A stretch of 64,000 bases of DNA from assembly GCA_027946365.1 (NCBI GenBank), contig JAPEUQ010000008.1:682001-746000 (forward strand), given 5' to 3'. The position numbers and the translations under genes were made by a program. The DNA is from Kalmusia sp. IMI 367209 (lineage: Eukaryota > Ascomycota > Dothideomycetes > Pleosporales > Didymosphaeriaceae). The notes beneath the pieces are model-generated. The model was given only the letters and a program-made list of their open reading frames with translations. It had not been told where the DNA came from and made no database searches. Of this stretch, positions 55,516 to 64,000 are shown piece after piece (the stretch's first letter is position 1; every line of letters begins with the position of its first letter).

Positions 55516-57906
55516 ATGGAGGGTCATGGCACATTGGACTCGGAGGCATCTGACCAGGACGATCGTGACACCAGTGGCATATCTAACGCCAACAAGAGAG
55601 ACGATGGCGTCGGACCTGCATGTCAAGCCTGTCGAAAGAAGAAAGCAAAGTGTTCACGGCAGACACCTTGTTCTCAATGTGTTAAGAACGGTCTAAACTG
55701 CATGTACGCAAAAGAGAAGGGCAAGCCAGGGATGAAAGCTGGGGCAATTGACCGCATCAACAGCCGTATGGACGCGCTTGAGAACATGTTCCTTGGACAG
55801 GGCATCTTGTTTCAACAGATCTGGGACCGGATTCACACGGGAGGTAATCAGAACATATCATCGGGTTCGGGATCTAGCCATCTGCTTGAACATACGGAAC
55901 AACTGAAGCAAAAGCTGGATGCCCTTGGCCACCAGCCCTCTAATGCTGAAGACGACGTTAATGAAGCGTCAGTATCGCAGAGCCATGTAAATAAGAGACG
56001 GAGGCTAGGGCCGAATGCCTATGTACCATTACCACAACCTTTCCAGGATGGCAATGTCGACGGCAATTCATTTCCTCCAGATCTAATCAATGTAATGGTC
56101 GATATATATTTCAGCCACATTCATCCTTGGATTCCGATACTGCACGTCCAGCAGTTCCGACAACGAATGGAGGTCCAAGAAGAACGGCTTAAGTTAAACA
56201 TTATTCTCCGTGCTATTGCTTCTATCTGTGTCCGCTTCTTAGACGATCCCCGCCTTGGTGGTCTGGAACTACGATCTCGATTGGCGCAGTCTAACCGACA
56301 AGCTGTCATTCTACATGGCATGGAGTCGTTCTCGGTGGAAGGACTTCAAGCACTCATCATATGCGCATTCGATACCATTGGAAGTGGTCGTGGTCCATCA
56401 GCTTGGTCTATTGTAGGAAGCATGGCTAGAACAGTGGAACAACTACAACTTAGCATCGAAGATGAAGATGATGATACGCAGAAACATACACATGTCTTGG
56501 TCAAACGAATGGCATTCCTAGGCCCTAGTAAGAACTGGAGCGAAGCTGAAGAGCGTCGGCGCGTTTTCTGGAATGTGTTCCTTATGGATCGTTTCTGCAG
56601 CATTGCCACTGGCTGGAATGTTTGTCTCACAAGTGCTGACGTCAAACGAAGGTTACCATGCGAAGGAGCGCTGTGGGAGGAAGGGAAACCTTTGAATATA
56701 CCAACGCCTTTCTTCGGTGTGTCAGATCCACCAAGAAATGCAACAAATGCCCTACCTACCGCACGGCCAGAGTCCGCTGATCAGGCCTCCCTTGGGGGTT
56801 TTGCATATTGCATCGAAGCCACCGAGAGCTTGAGCCTTGTCACGTCCTTCTTTCTACAGCAAGTGGTGGATGTGGCTAACTCGCATGATGTACAAATGTG
56901 GCTCATGAGGTTCAAGCAGTTAGATCTCCGTCTGATTCAGTGAGTAACACAATGTCGTCAAGACTTTACTTAGACGCACGGCTGATCAATGCAAAGATGG
57001 AAGATCTATCTTCCGGCGCGCTGGCGAGAAGCATGCGCACTGAACGTGGACGGAAATATGGACCCAAATCTCACGTTAGCACACATCACGCACAACACTG
57101 CAGTTGTTCTCTTGCATCAAGGCATTGCATATCCATCGCAAGAATGGCAGTCACTGCCTATAAATCTCCCATCCAGCTCGAGTGCTGAGACTTGCATGGC
57201 AGCAAGTGTCGAAGTCTCGATCATCGCGGAGGAGTTCCTTCGCAACACACAATGTTTGACTAATCCCCAATTTGCATTTTGTTTATTCATCTGCGGTCGC
57301 ATGCTACTCGCTCACTCCTTCTATTACGATATTCCCTTACCTCACGAATTTGAGAGTCTCGTTAATAGTCTTCAAATCATGGGACAGCGGTGGAATGGGA
57401 ATTACTACACATCAGGAAGCAATCTAGCTTCGAAGTTTGCTATCCGCCTCGATAATGCTCGACAACCAGGCATGAAAACACTAGATATACGGCAAGCAGC
57501 TTATTCTGAAGATCCACCGGGTTCAGGCATCGGAGGCATTCAGAGCTCATCATGCATGGTACAGCAATCACTAGGGGTTTTTGTTGAGCCTTGGCCTGAC
57601 ACAGGAGATCAAGGAGAGACGCCCGATAGTATGACGCTGGCCTTTCCACCTCTACCACTTGCTTTCCTAGCACAACCGCCAAGCAAGAATCCAACTGCGA
57701 TGCCATCTCCAAGTCTTGATCAGTTGAATCCGACGTCATTTGATCGTATTGACGGAAGCCACTCAAATGGAGCTCTACCATTGCCTCCTGGAATATCACT
57801 CAACGGTAACATAGCTCTAGAAGACCTGACCTCGTTCCTAAATCACTCCTTTCTTCCAGACGAGCGAGTAAGCGCGTTCTCACATTCTATGGGATTAAAT
57901 GTGTAA
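55516..57906 (+). CDS. Zn(II)2Cys6 transcription factor of the polysaccharide cluster
   Basis: Nuclear regulator of about 777 residues in two exons; intron 56940-56996 rejoins LRLIQ to WKIYLPARW. The zinc cluster is ACQACRKKKAKCSRQTPC followed by SQCVKNGLNC, then a linker and a coiled-coil-like stretch (AIDRINSRMDALENMFLG). The fungal-specific domain (PF04082) follows: DIYFSHIHPWIPILHVQQF, SAWSIVGSMARTVEQLQL, and ERRRVFWNVFLMDRFCSIAT with GWNVCLTSADVKRRLPCEG. The organisation is like that of sugar-catabolism regulators of the XlnR/RhaR general type, without enough to name one. Start 55516 (MEGHGTLDSE) is preferred over 55495, which adds only seven residues. Position between the beta-helix gene and GH88 suggests it controls both. 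Confidence 0.88.
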
Positions 57907-57968
57907 ACATATGTAGATTTATGGTTTAAATCCTTCCTAGATGATCCGGCTAGCTATTCCAATTCCAA

Positions 57969-59528
57969 TCATCCCATATTATGTGGCATTATATCCATCT
58001 CTAGCAGCTTATTCCCCACTAACAGAAAGTAGTAATCAGCGTACACCAATCCATGGTTTGCCCACCTTCTTGGGGCAAACTTGTAGTTGTTGATCGTTGC
58101 ACCATTCAGAATCGACTCTCCGACGCCCACATCGATACCAAGAATACTAGTAGGCGTCGGCCCATGCTCCACTGTTTCTACTAAGGACGTGGTCGTCACC
58201 AAGGTGGCAGCGGGATTCATGTGGTTTTCACAGACCGCTTGAATGATCTTCAGTGCCTCCGTGAGATATGGTGAGCTGTTCCCCAGAGCGACGAGAGCTT
58301 GATGGATCAACAGCATACCATATGCCGCGATCATAGCTGCGCTCGAGTCCGGTGGTTGAGACGAGCCCTCGACCTCCAGAGCATCAAAATCCCATGGAAC
58401 GATCTTATTCATAGGCAAGCGAGCAAGGAAGAAATCAGCAGCCAACCGACTTGTCCTTAAGAATTCCTCGTCATGGGTCCAGTGGTACGTCTCTGCAAAA
58501 CCTGCTATTGCCCATGCCTGTCCGCGAGCCCAGCATGAAGTATGAGAGTAGCCTTGATTTGTAAGACGATGCTTGACATTACCAGTACACGCATCTAGCA
58601 CTATCAGGTGCGTAGTCGAGCCGTCTGACCGGATATGCGTGCGCGCCGTGGTACGAGCGTGCTGTATAGCAGCAGCGAACATATCCGAATTCCCAGTTTT
58701 CGACGCTGCATAAAACAGCAAATCTAAGTTCATCATGTTATCCTAATCGAAGATAGATCAGCATCTAGTCAGCAATAAACAGTTTGTTACGTGAATTACT
58801 GACAATAATGACCATGAAATCTGTCTCCAAATCGTGAAAATGGTACTCCTTTGTCACACATACATCCCACGACCTCATGCACCCCAACTTAGTGCTATAC
58901 CGCGAAAACAATGAATTTGCAGCACGCTTTATCGTCTCTAGGGCGCGCATATCATGACATATATCGAAGGCCAGCTTCGCCCACGGCATAGTCATAAACC
59001 CAAGATCATGCGTGGTCCTCAACAGCGCATTCTGATGTAAGTTTTCAGTCCAGTACTTGCACGCATGCCTAACCTCATCATCAGCCTCTTACTCCGTTAC
59101 TATTATTCGTAATTTTTACACCAAAGGTTTCTTGTCACTTACTCGAGGCTCATAATATGCACCCTATGCGCACCGCCAGCCCTTCTTGCGTCTGCAGCAT
59201 GAGGATACTTTCTCTTCCTCTCGAGCAATAAATACAAACTCCCAGGAAAGAATCCCGAGGTCCAGAAATCCAACTCCCGGTACACATACGATACATTACC
59301 TGGCCGGGTATATTCTGGGAACAGCATTGGCGGTAGGTCCTGTTGGGTCCCTTTTACTGCAACGCCCCATATCTTCGCTTCGACTGATGGGTCGTACAAT
59401 TTAGATAGATCATACGACTGAAGGCTCAGAGAGGCGGAGATCTGCATGCCCATCTCGGTCTGGACATCCTCAAATTTGTTAGAGAATACGTCTGTGCTGT
59501 GGAAGTGGGAGCGGTCGACCACGTACAT
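57969..59528 (-). CDS. Unsaturated glucuronyl hydrolase (GH88 type)
   Basis: Removes a 4,5-unsaturated uronic acid from the non-reducing end of oligosaccharides produced by polysaccharide lyases. Exons 59143-59528, 58804-59068 and 57969-58742 join to 474 residues. Landmarks: ELDFWTSGFFPGSLYLLLER, THDLGFMTMPWAKLAF, DNMMNLDLLFYAASKTG (the catalytic-region Asp), then NQGYSHTSCWARGQAWAIAG, VPWDFDALEVEG, DSSAAMIAAYGMLL and the end LVYADYYFLLVGNKLLEMD. These are typical of GH88 rather than GH105, but the two are close. No signal peptide is seen with the start at 59528, suggesting a cytosolic enzyme; an upstream exon cannot be excluded. Two CGG-N8-CCG sites lie about 330-360 bp upstream. Confidence 0.88.
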
Positions 59529-60798
59529 GCGTCGGGCTGTCTTCCTTGTCGAAAGGACGTGGTAGCAACTCTTTCATAACCACTTCTTTACAATTGCCAT
59601 TTTCACGGAGTCCCTTTCTGCAATGTGATCTGGCTGCAGACGTGCCGTCGATGCATGTTCCCATGGCCAACAATAGTTTAACCTGCAACAGCAGAGCACA
59701 ACCGAAAAAATATGAATGGCATGTAGCAGCAAATGTTCAACGAGGTGTTTGTTATGAATGGTGGAAAATATTTATCCTTATCATACCATCTCCTCTCTTG
59801 AAAAGTTTTTTTTTTTGCCTTTCGGCCCAATTCTCCGCGTTTTGTGCTCGCACCGGATGCCGGAAGAGATACCGGGCCGGCCTCCGCATCGCTTGTCATT
59901 CCGGTATATGCCGCTCGGGTAGGAAAATTGGAAGGCGGATTTAGGGAAGAACAATGAGTGATGGTTTTCGAAAGCACTGGCTTTCGCTGGCATTCTGATT
60001 GGCTAAGCCATGTGTCAAGTACGCTAGGGTCTGTGTGAAGGGCGCGGAGTTGAGGCAGAATTATTGACTATGTTGCTCCCTGTGATCTCAGAGATAGGTG
60101 GCTGGTCGGCCGACTGGTCAGCTTGTATGTAGTAATAGAGATTGTTCTTTCAAACTTTTCTTTCCCTTCAGCCTCAAGTTTGTTGTTAGAGATAGGAGAG
60201 GATGAAAATACCTACAGGGCTGGGCTCAAATTACCATTGCTTGCTTGATGTACTGAGATGAAGTGCACGGTGGGTTGTTGCTAGGACAACATGTGGTGAA
60301 GATTACGAGCTTCTGAATATTGAAATATTGAGAAGTGAATGCCATTGTTGACAAAGACCACCTTACGATGTTTCTTGGTCATGGGGTGAAGCCTGGAATG
60401 CAGTTGTTAAGGTGACAGCAATTATCTCACACACAATTTAGCTTCTGCGGCAAGTGTGGCCAGCAAAACTAAGACATTTCTTTGCGTTGATGGGACTTTG
60501 CGGGTAAAGTAATAGAATCTCGGGGTGTGGAATAGACGTCAAGATGAAGAAGTCCTGGCTGTTCGTTCGAGCGTAGAAAGAGACGGTGAACTTTCCATTG
60601 ACATCATTGGTCGTAGCATGATGAAGTGCAACAGAATATGCATTACATTGCTCGCCTGAATCCATATTATCACAGAACGATGTTTCAGTGCCTCATTCAG
60701 TCCCTTATTTTCCCAATTAAGGTCAATCCTTCCAATCCATGCGTCAACATAGTCTAGCTCGCTCTGCCATCGATATATTTTGCTCACGTCACCTACAC
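59529..60798. other. Intergenic, GH88 5' flank
   Basis: The first 350 bp hold the CGG-N8-CCG pair. At 60438-60802 minus-strand frames contain NGKFTVSFYARTNSQDFFIL and WIGRIDLNWENKGLNEALKH in different frames, which look like a decayed gene of unknown family. Nothing else is supported. Confidence 0.35.
59861..59886. promoter_or_regulatory. Two overlapping CGG-N8-CCG sites before GH88
   Basis: CGGAAGAGATACCG at 59861-59874 and CGGGCCGGCCTCCG at 59873-59886 share two bases. Same geometry as the sites at 55332 and 62875. Confidence 0.4.
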
Positions 60799-62551
60799 TC
60801 AATAGACATAGCGGAAGTTTGGGTTCTCGGTATCCGTCAGGTCTTGGAATGCAAGATCATGTGAGGGCCCCTCCACAGCCGGAATCTCCTTGCGACGGTT
60901 TCTCGCCATCAAAATAATCCTCGTGAGTATGACCAGACCAACATAAACCCCATAAACAATAATATGTACTAGGAACCCAGGGAGATATCTAGGCGCATCC
61001 TTCTCCCGGAATATTTGAGGCGCGATTAGGTTACCAACGGACCACCCGACGAAGACCAAAGTCATTGTCATACCCTTTTTAGTTTGTCCGGCGATGTTGC
61101 GCGTAATCAGTGAGACGATCATGTTCCCCTGTGCGCAGAAGAACTGCGTGCAGTAGAAAGCAATAAGCATGCCTCCTGAGTTTTTGGCGTTAGGTTTCAC
61201 AACGAGTATTACAATCGTGCCGGCGATTGCAGGAAGAGTCCATAGCTGCTAGTGGTTAGGGACTACCTTAGTGATCAAACATATGAGTCGCTCATTGGTA
61301 CTTACGATCATCACAAAGCAATTTTGTCCAGAAGTTTGGCAAGTCTGGGCCGACCCGATCATCACGATAATCAGCCATGCACCCTGCGCAATATTGAGAA
61401 GTTGTGTCTGCAGCAGCGAGAATCCGAATTCGCGAATGATGAGGTTAGAGAAGACGCCGAGGCCGCCGATGATCAGATTCGCCACTGTGATAAGCGCAAT
61501 GCAACACCACACGAAGGGATCAGTGAGTGCTTCTTTGGCTTGGTACTTCTTATACTTTCTGTTCTTTATACCAGTCTCATTGTGGCGGACGCGCTCGATC
61601 ATTAGGCGCTTCTCGTCTTCGGTGTAGCATTTGGCCGTCATGGGGCTGTCGGGAAGATAGTACCCGATGACGAATGCCCACAAGCAGGTAGCGAGACCGA
61701 GAATAAGGAAGAGAAGTTGCCAGTTCTTGATTGGGCCATCTGTGAAGTGGGAGACACCGAAGGCTAGTAGACCGCCAACCTATACTGATCAGCATTGATT
61801 TCAAGAGGCGTAAAGTTAGCAGCACTCACCATCAGCTGCACACCTGACATGCAGTACCAAAGGGAGTTCAAAAGCGACTGTTCTTCTCTAGTGTACCACA
61901 TAGACGTCCTAAGTCATAATCGGCTAGATCCAATGTGTGGCATAGCGCGTGGAGTCACTCACAACAACATCATAGCTGGCTGGACACAGCTCTCGAAGAA
62001 ACCCAACATGAACCGGACGACCATGAGAGATGAAAAATTTGTTGAGGCGGCAGAGCAGGCTACAATAGCGCCCCAGATAAATACGTTGACAGAAAGCATC
62101 TTAGCCAGCGGTAATTTCTGTAGAAGGAAGTTTTGTGGCCATTCTCCGCACAAAATACCGATGTATAGTATAGTTCCTAGCCATTGGTACTGCCAAAAAA
62201 AATGTCAATGACCGTTGTGGGAAAAATTATCTATGTGACTGGTCAACGACATACCTGCTGTCCACCCAAGTGGGCATCTTCTTTGATGCCCATGATTGAT
62301 GCAAAGTTGAGAGTGCCTTTATCGAGAGATTGGCAAAAGTATGTGACCAGCTGGATGGCCAGAATGCGGCGGTTGAGCTTCCAGAACAGGCGTTTGTTGG
62401 TTGCTTGATCGATCTCAATTGGCGGTCCAGTCGTGTATCGAAGGGTGTCCTGGTCGACCGCTTCAGAGCGAAAAGCAATATCTTTGTCGATATCGTTCTT
62501 CTCACTCTGCTTTCCCGTGCCAGCGCCTGTTTCGAAGTGTTTAGGAGACAT
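60799..62551 (-). CDS. MFS anion:cation symporter (Dal5/allantoate-permease-like)
   Basis: Predicted plasma-membrane importer of an organic anion, twelve helices, about 500 residues. Start ATG 62551 (MSPKHFETGAGTGK). Exon pieces read KLNRRILAIQLVTYFCQSLD then KGTLNFASIMGIKEDAHLGG; YQWLGTILYIGILCGEWPQN; LMVVRFMLGFFESCVQPAMM; TSMWYTREEQSLLNSLWYCM; SFTDGPIKNWQ-like (VSHFTDGPIKNWQLLFLILG); NLIIREFGFSLLQTQLLNIA; and GWSVGNLIAPQIFREKDAPR. DKGTLNFASIMGI and the W(Y/F)TREEQ block are family signatures. Ends NPNFRYVY. Divergent from the alginate-lyase gene. In this context it may carry unsaturated uronides, which is inference. Confidence 0.9.
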
Positions 62552-63154
62552 GATAGGATGCAGAGAAGAACAGAGAAAACGCTGGACTTGATGAGGTTCA
62601 AGCTCACTGTAAAGAGCTAGTGAGTCGTATATGAACATGGGTAGGCTTCGTTCGGCTGACTCTCGGACACGCGACGCCTTCATTCATCTGGCGCCATCAA
62701 GATTTTAGAACCCCGCGCCTCCAACATTGCTCCAAACGGAGAAGGAACGGCCGGTTTCCTTAGTTCGAGGAAGCGATCAAAGACCCATGGTGGGGCCATC
62801 TAGCGGAGGCGGCAAAATCATGGCCAGATTGAGCAAGGTTGGCGGCGGGATCCGGCCCATTACCCGGAGCTTGCTCCGGTTCGTCGTTTCCTAGAGGTCT
62901 TGGCGGACTTTCCTGCACAACGACGATCAATCTCGAGAATCTGCCTCTTCTTGCAGCGGGGAAAGAATGTCGCCGTGAAAAAATATATTGGCAACAATAG
63001 AGGCAACACTAACCCACAGAGTTGACTTACAAACCCAAACGGGTAAGATAATCACGCGGAGGAATGGACAGAAGGTATATAAAAGGAAGCATTGTGTTGT
63101 AGTTGTGAAGCCTCAAAAAGAGCACGAGCTATCACAGAACTCCTTCTTTGAGCC
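62552..63154. promoter_or_regulatory. Divergent promoter region of transporter and lyase
   Basis: 603 bp between opposed start codons. Contains the near-palindrome CCGGAGCTTGCTCCGG at 62874-62889 (arms of 7, spacer of 2), which includes CGG-N8-CCG at 62875-62888. Confidence 0.45.
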
Positions 63155-64000
63155 ATGCAAATCTCTATCTTTAGCTTTTTGATCGTGATGATCGCGCTCG
63201 CCAGCGCAAGAGGACATCGACAACTTTCCTCCTTTTCCCCGCCTCGCAATGACGCAGCCAGATTCGTTCATCCAGGTGCACTGCATACCTCTTCTGACAT
63301 TGAACGCATTAAGAAACACGTCCAAAATAAAAAGGAACCGTGGGCCAACGCCTATAATCATCTTTCAACCCGTCCTCTCGCCCAGCCTTCATGGAAACCA
63401 AGCCCTCAAAGGGTCCTTGTCCGCGGTAAACCAGACCTCAGCACCAATCTCACTGAGAACTATCAATCTGCATACCGCGATGCGCATTCAGCCTACCAAC
63501 TCACGCTCCGCTGGCTGATTAGCGGTAACACGACTTTCGCCGACGCCGCCGTTAAGACCCTGAATGCATGGTCCAGCACCTTGGAGTCCATCAACGGGAA
63601 TGAAGACAAATTTCTCGGTGCCGGACTTTACGGGTATCAATTCGCCAATGCCGCCGAACTTCTACGTGCCTATACAGGTTGGACCGAGTCAAACCAGGCA
63701 GCTTTCGCAAACATGCTGACCACAATATTCGCTCCTATGAACCACCTCTTTCTCACCACGCACAACGATAAACCGGACTTCTACTACGCGAACTGGGACC
63801 TGTGCAACATCGCCTCACTCATGGCTATAGGGATATACACCAACAATGCCACCATGTTTAATTGGGCTGTGACTGTGTTCCTGCACGGACTTCCAGATAG
63901 CAGCATCGTAGTAAACGGCGCACTTCCTTACTTCTCCATCGCAAACTACACAGTAGAAGAGCCTAGTAAGACGCTGATGCAAAGCCAAGAGACCGGTAGG
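63155..64000 (+). CDS. Secreted alginate-lyase-family protein, 3' end outside the window
   Basis: Starts MQISIFSFLIVMIALASARG, a signal peptide, and stays open for 282 codons to the window end. Recognisable blocks of the alginate lyase fold (PF05426, alpha/alpha toroid): FVHPGALHTSSDIERIKKHV, PWANAYNHL, NYQSAYRDAHSAYQLTLRWL, FADAAVKTLNAWSSTLESIN, QFANAAELLRAYTGW, FYYANWDLCNIASLMAIGIY and the catalytic-region start SQETGR near the boundary. Fungal members often have unproved substrates, so activity on alginate itself is not assured. Divergent from the transporter; secretion contrasts with the likely intracellular GH88. Confidence 0.88.
   Translation, partial: MQISIFSFLIVMIALASARGHRQLSSFSPPRNDAARFVHPGALHTSSDIERIKKHVQNKKEPWANAYNHLSTRPLAQPSWKPSPQRVLVRGKPDLSTNLTENYQSAYRDAHSAYQLTLRWLISGNTTFADAAVKTLNAWSSTLESINGNEDKFLGAGLYGYQFANAAELLRAYTGWTESNQAAFANMLTTIFAPMNHLFLTTHNDKPDFYYANWDLCNIASLMAIGIYTNNATMFNWAVTVFLHGLPDSSIVVNGALPYFSIANYTVEEPSKTLMQSQETGR

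Overview
The window reads as nuclear DNA of a filamentous ascomycete (Pezizomycotina). The genes carry many short introns of about 45-80 bp with GT..AG ends. There are three Zn(II)2Cys6 regulators, two intact HET-domain genes plus a broken third, a DUF3176 protein, and a 5.5 kb AT-rich block whose terminal repeats differ only by C-to-T/G-to-A changes, the mark of repeat-induced point mutation (RIP). I cannot name the genus.

Layout. 0.4-1.0 kb: relic of a fungal membrane protein. 2.8-16.8 kb: a compact catabolic-looking cluster on both strands, comprising a Zn2Cys6 regulator, a Gfo/Idh/MocA dehydrogenase divergent from a flavin monooxygenase, an aldo-keto reductase divergent from a beta-propeller lactonase, and a sugar-type MFS transporter. 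An 8-bp motif (CGGACATA) recurs upstream of these structural genes. 16.9-22.8 kb: a secreted/anchored proline-repeat protein, a HET protein and a secreted sedolisin protease. 23.05-28.57 kb: a dead transposon with terminal inverted repeats, no ORF, and a degenerate palindromic motif repeated about 25 times. 28.6-32.6 kb: two MFS transporter fragments flanking an intact DUF3176 gene, then a 22-bp minisatellite. 33.2-47 kb: an amino-acid/GABA-type permease, a HET pseudogene, an F-box/ankyrin gene with one frameshift, an alcohol acetyltransferase-like gene and a second intact HET gene. 47.9-51.8 kb: an amidohydrolase with two single-base frameshifts and an AflR-like regulator. 53.7-64 kb: a polysaccharide-use cluster with a GH28-like beta-helix protein, a Zn2Cys6 regulator, a GH88-type unsaturated glucuronyl hydrolase, a Dal5-like MFS transporter and a secreted alginate-lyase-family protein cut by the window end.

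How the genes may work together (inference). In the left cluster a sugar or polyol would be imported, oxidised to a lactone by the Gfo/Idh/MocA enzyme, opened by the lactonase, and processed further by the reductase and flavoenzyme, under the adjacent regulator. In the right cluster a secreted lyase would cut an acidic polysaccharide, the transporter would import unsaturated oligo-uronides, and GH88 and the beta-helix protein (no visible signal peptide on either) would finish degradation inside the cell. CGG-N8-CCG sites upstream of three of these units suggest co-regulation.
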